Position numbers and translations under genes: made by a program
In this document: piece after piece, positions 35,401-43,135 of the stretch
How the letters are laid out: the number at the start of each line of letters is the position of its first letter
Position numbering within the stretch: position 1 is the first letter of the stretch
Notes under the pieces: generated by a model
The model's database searches: none
What the model saw: only the letters and a program-made list of their open reading frames with translations
What the model was told of the DNA's origin: nothing
Assembly: GCF_029395535.1 (NCBI RefSeq)
Contig: NZ_CP113920.1
Span: 1,736,001 to 1,800,000 of the forward strand
Source: Bifidobacterium sp. ESL0732
GTDB taxonomy: Bacteria > Actinomycetota > Actinomycetes > Actinomycetales > Bifidobacteriaceae
Reading direction: 5' to 3'
Length of the DNA stretch: 64,000 nt

Positions 35401-35976
35401 GACAGACCCGACGACCTTGAAGTTGTCGTGACGTAACACCTTGCGCCCCAACGCGTCCGGTTTTTCGGTCAGCCGCAAGGTCGAACCTATCGGATATTTG
35501 CCTTGATGGGAAGAATCGATAACCGTCTCATTCGCGTTTTTCGGCATCCGTCCCGCCACCAGATGGTAGGTGGAGATATCTTTCGGCGCGGAAAGCACAC
35601 GAACGCTTTCGTCGCTCCCTCTTACAACGACATCCTTCAGATACCCGTATTCGATTCGCGAGGCTCCAGGTGCCTTGTCAATCTGCTGCCGGTCGGCCTT
35701 GTCCAAGCCGTAGCTGGAGATGACACTCAAGTCGGCCAGATGGTGTTCGGCAAAGTAGGCATTGCCTGTATCACGCATATCAGGTCCAGAAACGCTCAAG
35801 CCAACCAGCGCAAAGGACCCCAGCGCCACGAGGCAGACAATGGAGAAGAAACGGCCTTTCGATTTCGAGAACGCCTGCCAGATGTCGTGCCAGAGCATAC
35901 GTTTAGAACCGCGGAATCGAGTGTCGTCCGCGTTGTCCTGTCTGGAATCTGAACGCATGATATTGTCGTCCGCCAT
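32500..35976 (-). CDS. FtsX-like ABC permease with long Gln-rich coiled coil
   Basis: This 1158-residue membrane protein has a first helix near residue 45 (FFSIVCLVALGSFALVGLS). An extracytoplasmic segment follows, then about 350 residues (roughly 245-600) of Gln/Ala/Lys-rich heptad sequence with many repeats of the QQLADxKQQL type. FtsX-type helices come at about 645-790, a second extracytoplasmic domain follows, and three C-terminal helices close the protein. The coiled coil should project from the membrane and could reach into or across the wall. It is cotranscribed with the ATPase gene upstream, whose stop is five bases before this ATG; GGTGAG serves as ribosome binding site. Role: export, or mechanical signalling to a cell-wall enzyme; the substrate is unknown. 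Confidence 0.92.
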   Translation of the reverse strand: MADDNIMRSDSRQDNADDTRFRGSKRMLWHDIWQAFSKSKGRFFSIVCLVALGSFALVGLSVSGPDMRDTGNAYFAEHHLADLSVISSYGLDKADRQQIDKAPGASRIEYGYLKDVVVRGSDESVRVLSAPKDISTYHLVAGRMPKNANETVIDSSHQGKYPIGSTLRLTEKPDALGRKVLRHDNFKVVGSVDSTEILSSVNMGPSTSGSGSLDGYAVVTPGAFKSEDYMMARLTYTDLDHMRDHYSTKYNDALQAHKKTLDKILAGRPKARRQAIEKQVKPQIDSGRQQVIDAKQQLADARQQLADGKKQLDDGNQQLADSKQQLATQVASAQQQIASAQVKLTQGQSQYNANKQQYDAGVAQAGAATQQVNDAYAQINAGQSQIDTNSAKLAAGKQQADDAVAQLQQAHTAVVNAIANVQAQISAITSSDPQWGPLQAQLSTLETQKATFEGQLASAQAAQSAFMTGTYNPGIAQIQAAQAQLNAKRAQADSGNAQLQQKQQQLAAAKTQLDQAAAQLTQGAAQIQQSQQQLATTQQQAQAQIDAAQTQLTDKTNEYNTKKAQFDQAEPGAQQKIKDAEHKLNDATAMLNAVEDPVYSVDSKRETPGSDGYKIYDSISVIVDSLSHIFPYFMYLVAALVTFTTMTRFVDEERINAGTLKGLGYSDRDVMKKFVVYGFIASILGAAIGIFAGHTLLPMIVYNAYKVGFNVPIIRLGFHWQVTLLAFVLAMLSAVVPAVWSAARELKERPAALMLPKPPSAGSKILLERIPLIWNRLNFTHKVTARNIFRYKQRMFMTIFGVCGSVALLTAGFAVQGSISGINEHQFGGVMHYNLIAAENAHVTDQQSKAIDSRLEKSDIKRSLPVHYESVSKVAGRNGDKQSVTMLVPRDTATFNDYIKLNTRRGHHPLSLEKNGAVISERFANLVHAKKGDAIDFQNSAGKTYRVKVTGICEMYLGHFMVMSPSAYRSVFGQRYQTNAYMVTLKDGSMSNTKRQAASFMRLGGIQGVVQNTTLMHQIDVVVKALNQIMWVLIIVATMLGVVILYNLTNLNVSERVRELSTIKVLGFYNGETTMYIYRETILLSMLGIVVGYGFGAWLHRYIITAVPPDDVMFDPSIGWLPFVVPVVVVGLITAALGWFVNSKMKHLDMLEALKSVD

Positions 35977-35981
35977 GCCGC

Positions 35982-36683
35982 TCACCATTCGATGTCGTTG
36001 ATGTCGGCCGGTGTTGCGTGGTCTTCGATAGACTGCACCCTAGCGTCGCGCATGTGGATGACACGATCAGCGATAGGCGCGATGGCCGCGTTATGGGTAA
36101 CGATGATGACGGTCGAGCCGAATTTTCGGGATTGGTCCTGCAGGATGCGCAACACCTGTTTGCCGGTACTGTAGTCCAACGCTCCCGTCGGTTCGTCACA
36201 AAGCAGGATTTTCGGTTTCTTCGCCACCGCTCGTGCGATGGCTACACGTTGCTGCTCACCGCCGGAAAGCTGCGCCGGGAAATTGTCAAGACGATTTTCG
36301 AGTCCGACGTCGATCAGCGTCTGGGTCGGATCGGCGGCGTGCGGCACGATTTCGGCGGAAAGCTCGACGTTCTCGCGTGCAGTCAGGTTGGAGATGAGGT
36401 TGTAGAACTGGAAAACGAAGCCGACATCGTAACGACGGTACGTCGTCAGCTCCCGTGCATTGTATTGCGCGATGTCATTACCATCGATGATCACCTGACC
36501 CGAGTCGCAGGTATCCATCCCGCCGAGGATGTTCAGAAGCGTGGATTTACCAGCGCCGGAAGCGCCAAGAATGACCACCAGCTCGCCTTGGTTGATGGAA
36601 AAAGTCACGTCGTGATTCGCGTAGATGGTTGTATCACCGGTTTTATATTGCTTCGTCTCGCTTCGAACGTCGATATATGCCAT
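35982..36683 (-). CDS. LolD/MacB-type ABC ATPase
   Basis: This is the ATPase partner of the long permease just downstream. Its 233 residues show [18 protein letters not shown] (Walker A), [20 protein letters not shown] (Q-loop), [16 protein letters not shown] (signature), [12 protein letters not shown] (Walker B with catalytic Glu) and IIVTHN (switch His). ATG 36683 has GGAGG eight bases upstream; the 16 codons before it do not fit the family. The two genes form an operon, and the promoter should lie in 36700-36830. Confidence 0.95.
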   Translation of the reverse strand: MAYIDVRSETKQYKTGDTTIYANHDVTFSINQGELVVILGASGAGKSTLLNILGGMDTCDSGQVIIDGNDIAQYNARELTTYRRYDVGFVFQFYNLISNLTARENVELSAEIVPHAADPTQTLIDVGLENRLDNFPAQLSGGEQQRVAIARAVAKKPKILLCDEPTGALDYSTGKQVLRILQDQSRKFGSTVIIVTHNAAIAPIADRVIHMRDARVQSIEDHATPADINDIEW

Positions 36684-36848
36684 CGCTTTGCCTCCACAAC
36701 TCGATACGCGGTTGTGACGAAGACAAACCACGTCCTGACTATCGATGATAACGTCTTGCGAGGATGAAGTGTGTCACCGCTAAATCGTTAGAATATCAAC
36801 AAAAATACGTCTAGTTTTTATTCTGAATCATGCATTGTGCACAATAGA

Positions 36849-36882
36849 CGTGGGGACTGCAAGCACACCCGCAGTCCCCACG
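36849..36882 (-). terminator. hairpin downstream of alcohol dehydrogenase
   Basis: CGTGGGGACTGC (36849-36860) pairs perfectly with 36871-36882 around a 10-base loop. An ATTGTGCACAAT palindrome (36834-36845) adjoins it. The U-tract is poor. Confidence 0.6.
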
Positions 36883-36904
36883 CTATAAGTTGTCAATCGG
36901 ATAC

Positions 36905-37942
36905 TCAGTAAATCACAATCGCCTTGATCGTGTCCGGACCCTTGTCCGTCATATACTCGAACGACTCCGGAATCTTATCGAAACCGTGATAGGTCTTGGT
37001 GATGATGCGTTCCGGATGAATACGACCATAGCTGATCAGGCTCAACAAGCGCTCAAGGAACAGCCGCCCAGCACCGATGGTGATGGCCTGGTAGGCGATG
37101 TCGAACGTCTCGCCGCTGGTCGGAATCGCAAGTTCAGGGACAACGAACACGGCGACGTTGGCGATTTTGCCTCCCGGTCTGGTGACATTGAACGCGTCCT
37201 TGACCACATCCGTGTTGCCGCCGGCAATCAGAACCTTGTCCACTTTCTTGCCATCATTGGCTTTGATGATCTGATCGACAATAGGACCGTCATGATAGTC
37301 CAGAATGACACTGGCTCCATATTCTTTGGCGACGTTCTTGGTGATGGGGCGAGAACCGACAGCGATGATCTTTGCGGCGCCCTTGATGGACAGCCCCTCC
37401 ACACCTGTCAAGCCAACCGGGCCTATGCCGATAACCGCGACGGTTTCACCAAATTGGACATCAAGAAAATCAATGGCTTTGAAAGATGTCGGAACCATGT
37501 CCGCGACCATCAACGCCTGCTCATCCGTGACGTTGTCGGGAATATGCGCCAAACCTGAATCTGCGCGTTTGAACAACACCCTTTGGGTGAACAAGCCGTC
37601 CATATTGGGATCAAACATTCGCGAAGAATTCGGAGAACGGTTCGCCATGCCATCCTGGCTGGCGAAATCACCGAAATTAGGGCTGAAATCAGGAACCAGC
37701 ACACGGTCGCCCTTTTTGAAGTCCTTAACCGACTCCCCGACCTCACTGACAATGCCAATGGCCTCATGCCCAATGACGTTGCCCCTAAGAATCGAAACAC
37801 CGCTCTTCACCAAATGCACGTCCGTCGTGCATGGCGCTACCGCGGTGATATCAATCAGCACACCGGACGGATCGTCCAGCGTGGGTTCGGGAATGTCGAG
37901 CCAGCCGACTTTCCCAGTGTCAATCATGCCGAAACCCTTCAT
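36905..37942 (-). CDS. zinc-dependent secondary alcohol dehydrogenase-like protein
   Basis: This 345-residue medium-chain dehydrogenase is close in pattern to NADP-dependent secondary alcohol dehydrogenases of Clostridium beijerinckii and Thermoanaerobacter, which interconvert ketones and secondary alcohols. Its N-terminal MKGFGMIDTGKVGW is typical. Catalytic zinc ligands are Cys38 (AVAPCTTDVH), the His in VIGHEAIG and the Asp in MVADMVPTSF. The structural zinc lobe is absent, as in that group. VAVIGIGPVGLTGVEGLSIKG binds the cofactor and AVGSRPITKN follows where NADP-specific members have GSR. An ideal AAGGAGG precedes the ATG. It is monocistronic. Confidence 0.92.
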   Translation of the reverse strand: MKGFGMIDTGKVGWLDIPEPTLDDPSGVLIDITAVAPCTTDVHLVKSGVSILRGNVIGHEAIGIVSEVGESVKDFKKGDRVLVPDFSPNFGDFASQDGMANRSPNSSRMFDPNMDGLFTQRVLFKRADSGLAHIPDNVTDEQALMVADMVPTSFKAIDFLDVQFGETVAVIGIGPVGLTGVEGLSIKGAAKIIAVGSRPITKNVAKEYGASVILDYHDGPIVDQIIKANDGKKVDKVLIAGGNTDVVKDAFNVTRPGGKIANVAVFVVPELAIPTSGETFDIAYQAITIGAGRLFLERLLSLISYGRIHPERIITKTYHGFDKIPESFEYMTDKGPDTIKAIVIY

Positions 37943-38044
37943 CAATTACCTCCTTGAAATCGGTGAATATAATGTCACTAAATTATACACAGGAACCGCA
38001 AGCCTATTATATTTTCAACTATCAGATACAAAATGTTTCGACTA

Positions 38045-40225
38045 TTACACCAATCCGCTATCGATGTGGGCAAAATCGGGAACCTTGTTCCAACGCACCG
38101 TGTAGCCGGCACCATGGGCGCAGAAGACGGAATCGGGCGTGTTTTCAAGATCCGTTTCCGGGCCATAGGCGGTTTGCTTGATGACTTCGTCGGCATTATG
38201 GCAAGGCTGGTAGCCAGCGAAAACACAGGTGAGCGAGCCCTGGCCGTGGGTATAGGCGTTGACGTCCATCGAATAGTCGCGCATTTGCGAAACCGGAGCT
38301 GCACCCTCCAGCTGCGCGTAATCGCCATCGGATTCCGGGGCATCGAAACTGCCGCTCATCCGCTGAATATCGGACATCGCACGGCCCAGCAAGTCCTGCG
38401 GAACCTCGAGACGGAAGCTGTAGTAGGGTTCCAAAAGCCGGCACTCCCCTTTCGCCTTGAGCTCCATCAGGCCTTGCCGAACCGCGCGATAGGTGGCTTC
38501 GCGGAAATCCCCACCTTCCGTATGTTTTTCGTGACCCCGCCCAGCGATCAATGTTATCTTCATATCCGTGATCGGCGAACCCGTAAGGACGCCGAGATGT
38601 TCCTTTTCACGTAAATGGGTCAGAATCGCTCTCTGCCAGTTGCGGTCGAGATCGTCCAGACTGCAGCGGGACTCGAAATGCAGACCGCTGCCAGGTCTGC
38701 CCGGCTCAAGTTTGAGGTGGACTTCGGCATAGTGGCGCAACGGCTCGAAATGGCCGATGCCCTCCACCGGCGCAGTGATGGTCTCGCGATAAAGAATGCC
38801 GCCGGTGTCAAAATGGACGTCGAGGCCGAATCGGTCGTGCATCATCTGGGTGATGATCTCAATCTGCACCGCGCCCATCAGCTGCACGTGGATCTCGCCC
38901 AGCCTCGCCACCCAGCGCACATGCAAGGCCGGATCCTCGTCCTGGAGCGTGCGCAAAGCCACCAAGATCTTGTGCAACTGTGGCGTGACTTCGGCAGGCT
39001 TGGAGGATGGCGGAGTTGAAGACGAATCGTCATTTTGTGTTTCATTGACATGGTTTTGCGACTCGTCGCCCGTTCCCGTTTTGCCCGGCAGAACCGTATA
39101 GGTCAGCACCGGCTGAAGAACCGACTCCCCAGCGTCAGCCTCAAAGCCCAGGCCCTCTCCCGGGAAAGTTTTCGTCAAGCCGGTTACGGCGCACACGTCA
39201 CCGGCGGCGACTTCATCGGCCAGTTCGAACTTAGCGCCCGAATACCGCCGAATCTGGTCGACTTTCTCCTGCCAGATTTCAGTTTCGATTTCGGACAATC
39301 CACTCTCAGATTGAGCACCATTGTTCTTACTCTGATTATCGCTCCCAGAGTTGCCAGATGAGTCATCGCCGGCATGCTTATCGGCATTTTCTGGTTTCCC
39401 GAAATAATCGTCACGCTTATTGCTCAGCGTTTCCTTCACTTTGAGAGTGCCACCGGTGACTTTGAGCCAAGTGAGGCGATTGCCTTGCGCATCGTGGGAG
39501 ATTTTATAGACGCGAGCGCCAAACACACTCGAATAGTTTTTCCGCTTCGTGAATCGTTCGAGCCCAGCAAGGAACTCATCGATGCCCTCGAGCTTCAGCG
39601 CCGACCCGGAATAACAAGGAAAAATCTGACGCTCGGCGACCATCGAACGCAAGGTGTCATCCGAGATTTGGCCGTCGTCCAAAAGCTCGTCCATTGCCGT
39701 GCCGCTCTCGTCAAGCAACGCGACCTCTTCTTGTTCTCCCGGTTCAGCGTCCCCTTCGAAATCAACGCTACCTTCGGAAAACCGCTGTTTCATCTGCGCA
39801 ATCAGTCCGGCTTTATCGGCCCCAGCGGCATCCATTTTATTAATGAAAATAAACGTCGGTACATGGTAGCGGGCCAGCAGGCGCCACAACGTTTCGGTAT
39901 AGCCCTGCAGCCCGTCGTTCGCACCCACCACGAGAATCGCGTAATCCAATACGGTAAGAGTCCGTTCCATTTCGGCCGAAAAATCGACATGCCCAGGCGT
40001 ATCAAGCAAGGTGAATTCAAAATTGCCCTGCCGCAAAATGGCCTGCTTGGAGAAGATGGTGATGCCACGCCGCTTCTCCATCACGTCGGTGTCGAGGAAC
40101 GCGTCGCCGTGATCAACCCGCCCAAGCTTGCGGATGTCGCCGGCTCGATAGAGCATCGCCTCGCACAACGTGGTCTTCCCCGCGTCCACATGCGCCGCGA
40201 TCCCCACCACCGCTCGTCTTGCCAT
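38045..40225 (-). CDS. EF-G/TetM-like translational GTPase
   Basis: This 726-residue GTPase has the order of tetracycline ribosomal-protection proteins and EF-G: G1 AHVDAGKTTL, a RRGITIF G2 region, G3 DTPGHVDF, G4 NKMD and G5 YSGSALKLEG, then domains II-V. Instead of the YSPVS loop that TetM/TetO insert in domain IV, it has GRGHEKHTEGGDFREATYR, the pattern I recall for chromosomal TetM-like factors of unknown role. Two low-complexity inserts rich in Asp, Ser, Asn and Gly (about 280-325 and 385-410) interrupt it. It is divergent from a MarR gene. A real role in tetracycline resistance is unproven. Confidence 0.88.
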   Translation of the reverse strand: MARRAVVGIAAHVDAGKTTLCEAMLYRAGDIRKLGRVDHGDAFLDTDVMEKRRGITIFSKQAILRQGNFEFTLLDTPGHVDFSAEMERTLTVLDYAILVVGANDGLQGYTETLWRLLARYHVPTFIFINKMDAAGADKAGLIAQMKQRFSEGSVDFEGDAEPGEQEEVALLDESGTAMDELLDDGQISDDTLRSMVAERQIFPCYSGSALKLEGIDEFLAGLERFTKRKNYSSVFGARVYKISHDAQGNRLTWLKVTGGTLKVKETLSNKRDDYFGKPENADKHAGDDSSGNSGSDNQSKNNGAQSESGLSEIETEIWQEKVDQIRRYSGAKFELADEVAAGDVCAVTGLTKTFPGEGLGFEADAGESVLQPVLTYTVLPGKTGTGDESQNHVNETQNDDSSSTPPSSKPAEVTPQLHKILVALRTLQDEDPALHVRWVARLGEIHVQLMGAVQIEIITQMMHDRFGLDVHFDTGGILYRETITAPVEGIGHFEPLRHYAEVHLKLEPGRPGSGLHFESRCSLDDLDRNWQRAILTHLREKEHLGVLTGSPITDMKITLIAGRGHEKHTEGGDFREATYRAVRQGLMELKAKGECRLLEPYYSFRLEVPQDLLGRAMSDIQRMSGSFDAPESDGDYAQLEGAAPVSQMRDYSMDVNAYTHGQGSLTCVFAGYQPCHNADEVIKQTAYGPETDLENTPDSVFCAHGAGYTVRWNKVPDFAHIDSGLV

Positions 40226-40310
40226 CTCATCCTCCAGGCCGGTCGACGTTTCTTTATTGGCACACCGAGATTACCGCACGGTCTGGGCTCTTGATGAAAA
40301 AATGATGGAG

Positions 40311-40338
40311 AAGTCCATGAATTATATATAATGGACTT
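40311..40338. promoter_or_regulatory. probable MarR operator enclosing a -10 box
   Basis: AAGTCCAT (40311-40318) and ATGGACTT (40331-40338) form a perfect 8-bp inverted repeat. A consensus TATAAT (40327-40332) runs into the right arm, 31 bases before the MarR ATG. This geometry fits autorepression by MarR and may also affect the divergent GTPase gene. Confidence 0.6.
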
Positions 40339-40362
40339 ATCCACTAAATTTTGAAGGTCAGT

Positions 40363-40809
40363 ATGCATTATCACTATTTCAGCAAATACATCGCCAGCAT
40401 CTACCGTAAAACCAAAAGCAATATCAACCATCAGCTCGACTCCATGAATCTTCGCGCCACGCAAAGCGACCTGTTGATGTTCATCCACGAAAACCCGAAT
40501 CTGCAGCAATCGGCCATCGCCAAGCAAATGAGCGTGGATCCAAGCCTGCTAGCCAAGGACCTCACGGTTCTCGCCTCGCAGAATCTGGTAGTGCGCGAGA
40601 CTTCGACCACCGACAGACGGGCGAAAACCATATCGCTTACGCCATCTGGCGAACGAATGGCCGAGCAGCTCACCGACATCATGGACAAGGAATGGCACGA
40701 TTTGTTCGCCGCCATGCCCCATTTCGACGCGGAGCGATTCGCCGATGACCTCCATGCCACCTATCAGGCCTTGCTGGGACCCGACAAGCGACACAACCGA
40801 AACCAATGA
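40363..40809 (+). CDS. MarR family transcriptional regulator
   Basis: This 148-residue winged-helix dimer has the DNA-binding core LMFIHENPNLQQSAIAKQMS with VDPSLLAKDLTVLASQNLV, followed by RETSTTDRRAKTISLT as the wing. Flanking helices form the dimer interface. GAAGG six bases before ATG 40363 sets the start; the TTG at 40351 is less likely. It is followed by a YczE-like membrane protein gene on the same strand (268-base gap) and is divergent from the TetM-like GTPase. Confidence 0.93.
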   Translation: MHYHYFSKYIASIYRKTKSNINHQLDSMNLRATQSDLLMFIHENPNLQQSAIAKQMSVDPSLLAKDLTVLASQNLVVRETSTTDRRAKTISLTPSGERMAEQLTDIMDKEWHDLFAAMPHFDAERFADDLHATYQALLGPDKRHNRNQ

Positions 40810-41076
40810 GCCTTTAAGCGAATCCCAAACGCGTGCGCAACCGGCCGCAAGACGCCCAAAGTCCCATAGGCCAAAAGACCGTTCGGCATTGCCCAAACCC
40901 GCCCGCGCACACACAAACAAAACCAACCAACTACGCACACCAAGCACACCAAGCACAAAAAGGAACCGCATACGTTCAACTCAATAACAAAAAACAACAA
41001 GCACAACCAAAAACCGGAAAGCGAAATCTCCGACGAAGAAGCGACCATCAATCGTCCGCATATCTCAGCAGGGAAT

Positions 41077-41706
41077 TTGGCCAAGCGCATCATCACACTG
41101 GCATTCGGCATCACCGTCATGGGTTTCGCCGTAGCCCTTGCGAAAACAGCGTTGATCGGGACCTCGCCGATTTCCAGCGTTCCCAACGTCGTCAGCATCA
41201 TCACGCCCCTGACCATCGGCGAGGCAACCGTTCTTTTCATGCTCGTCATCGTGTTCCTGGAATGGGTGGTGCTCTGTCACGGATTCGGCTGGCACAACCT
41301 CATCCAGATCCTACCGTCACTCCTCTTCGGAGCCATCATCGACGTCTTCGTCTCCTTTTTGCGGCCCATCCATCCTCAGACCTACATCGCACAACTTTCC
41401 CTTAGTCTGGTAAGCATACCGATTCTTGCCATCGGCGTCTATTGCGAGGTCAATTCGAATCTGCTGATGATGCCGGGAGAGGGTATCGCGTCGGCTCTGG
41501 CACAACGGTTCCACAAAAAATTCGGAACCATGAAAATTCTCGCCGACAGCACCATGGTAGTGGCGGCGGCCCTTCTCGCACTTGTTTGTACCCATCGGCT
41601 CATCGGCGTACGAGAGGGTACCATTCTCTCGGCTTTGCTCACCGGCGAATGCGTCAGTCTCGTCGAACGCGGACTACCCAGATTCACCAATTTTCTGCGC
41701 CGTTGA
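41077..41706 (+). CDS. YczE/YitT-like integral membrane protein
   Basis: This 209-residue protein has about five hydrophobic helices (for example LAFGITVMGFAVALAKTAL, VLFMLVIVFLEWVVLC and MKILADSTMVVAAALLALVC). The sequence IGTSPISSVPNVVS near residue 28 and MMPGEGIASALAQRFHKKFG near 130 match the YczE family, whose function is unknown. The only standard start is TTG 41077, with CAGGGAA upstream. The open frame extends back to about 40870 with a Lys/His/Thr-rich sequence but no ATG or GTG, so the true start is uncertain. It is probably cotranscribed with marR. Confidence 0.8.
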   Translation: MAKRIITLAFGITVMGFAVALAKTALIGTSPISSVPNVVSIITPLTIGEATVLFMLVIVFLEWVVLCHGFGWHNLIQILPSLLFGAIIDVFVSFLRPIHPQTYIAQLSLSLVSIPILAIGVYCEVNSNLLMMPGEGIASALAQRFHKKFGTMKILADSTMVVAAALLALVCTHRLIGVREGTILSALLTGECVSLVERGLPRFTNFLRR

Positions 41707-42187
41707 AGCCAAGGAAAACGACGAGCACACGGAAAACAACATCACACGCGAAATGGGCATGGTGAAGCGAGCCAAAAGAATTTGGGAAGAAAGAACAAGC
41801 GACGCCGCTTCACCACACAACCTGCGGATATCCGATCCTCCAGTAAAACCGGACACCGCTTACAACAAGCGAAAGATAAGAGACAAGGCCTTCATCGAAT
41901 CACTGATTACAGTGTACACGCCCTTACCGTCTTTTGCGACACCTTAACAAAGTTTCGTCTCAAAATGCGGGAATTCATCATAAAAAAATAGAAATGCACC
42001 GTTTCGCGCTTTATTCAAGATAGACTGTCCAAAAGGAATTGCGGTAACCTGCCTGCGAATTCCTCAGTTAGCGGAACTTGCTGACGCGCAAACTTGCCGG
42101 ATTGCCGGGGCCGGATTGCCGAGTTGCCGGATTACGGGGACGATACCATACTCCGCTATCCGGCAACCACAACGCTGCGAATGCCTG
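41707..42187. other. intergenic region with GCCGGATT-type repeats
   Basis: No convincing gene lies in these 481 bases. An open frame continuing past the YczE-like gene has no matching family. At 42093-42137 the unit TTGCCGGA is repeated about five times in imperfect tandem, followed by ATCCGGCAA in inverse orientation (42158-42166). The repeats may form a hairpin at the 3' end of the cpfC operon. Confidence 0.45.
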
Positions 42188-43135
42188 CTACTCGGCTCCC
42201 AAAACGGCATCTTCCAACGCGGCGATCAGAAGCGGGTCTGCGTTCGGCATCCGCAGACGACGCAGCCTACCGCCGACGGATTCGATCTCATCCTTCAGCT
42301 CGATGTCGACATCGTCGAGAATTTCAAGATTGTCGGCAATGAAGCCAAGCGAAGCCGAAACGATGGTGGAGATGCCGCCATCTTGGATGAGGTCCTTGGC
42401 GGTTTCCTTGAAATCAGGGCCAATCCAAGGCTCACCGGTGCGTCCGGCGCTCTGCCATGCGATAGTGTATTGTCCATTGCTCAGACCGGCGGCTTTGGCC
42501 ACGGTTTTGGCATTGCCGGTAACCTCATCGAGATAGGGGTCACCACCATTGATGATGCGCATCGGCAGGCTATGGGCGCTGAAAATGACCTCGGTGTCGG
42601 CGCGATCGGTGAGGTCTTTCATGGCGGTCAGTTGGTCGGCCCAGAACCTGATGAGATTCTCGTCTTTCCACCAACTACGAATAGGATGGTAGGCGATTCC
42701 TGGGTGCTTCTTTAACGCCTCCTGCGCACGCTCGTGATAGTTCTCGACGGAGTACACGGAATACTGCGGGGCCAACGGAAGACCATAGACCTCGGTAATC
42801 CCGGCTTCGGCAAACTCGTCGACGGTATCGGCGATATAGGGCTTAATGTATTTGAATCCCTTGCGAACGACGTATTCGCCGGGATGATCGCGATCGAGCG
42901 CAGCCTGAAGGCCCGCGACCTGATCGTCAGTGATCTTGGCGAGCGGCGAGGTGCCGCCGATGGCTTCGTAACGACCGGCCAGTTCGTCGAACAGCGCTTG
43001 AGACGGCTTGACGCCATGACGGATATTGGTGTAATAACCCATCAGGTCCTCCGTTTTGTACGGGGTGCCGTAGGCCATTAGGAGCACCGCCTTTTTCTGG
43101 GCGGATGATGCGTTGTCGGAATGTTTACTTGTCAT
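42188..43135 (-). CDS. cpfC: coproporphyrin III ferrochelatase
   Basis: This enzyme inserts Fe(II) into coproporphyrin III to form coprohaem. The 315-residue protein has AVLLMAYGTPYKTEDLMGYY with the proximal Tyr region, RYEAIGGTSPLA, the catalytic His near 188 in FSAHSLPMRI, WQSAGRTGEPWIGPD and the conserved Glu in GFIADNLEIL. It contains no Cys at all, so it lacks the [2Fe-2S] cluster common in actinobacterial homologues. The overall pattern recalls Firmicute CpfC, which hints at horizontal acquisition. It is the last gene of an operon: its ATG lies inside the end of the MFS gene (11-base overlap). Confidence 0.93.
   Translation of the reverse strand: MTSKHSDNASSAQKKAVLLMAYGTPYKTEDLMGYYTNIRHGVKPSQALFDELAGRYEAIGGTSPLAKITDDQVAGLQAALDRDHPGEYVVRKGFKYIKPYIADTVDEFAEAGITEVYGLPLAPQYSVYSVENYHERAQEALKKHPGIAYHPIRSWWKDENLIRFWADQLTAMKDLTDRADTEVIFSAHSLPMRIINGGDPYLDEVTGNAKTVAKAAGLSNGQYTIAWQSAGRTGEPWIGPDFKETAKDLIQDGGISTIVSASLGFIADNLEILDDVDIELKDEIESVGGRLRRLRMPNADPLLIAALEDAVLGAE

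Noticed and set aside
38045-40225. Acquired tet(W) or tet(M) on a mobile element
   Set aside because: The sequence is clearly divergent, base composition matches the neighbours, and no transposase, integrase or repeats flank it.
41582-41947. Frame overlapping the end of the YczE-like gene
   Set aside because: It starts inside that gene in another phase and has no recognisable sequence.
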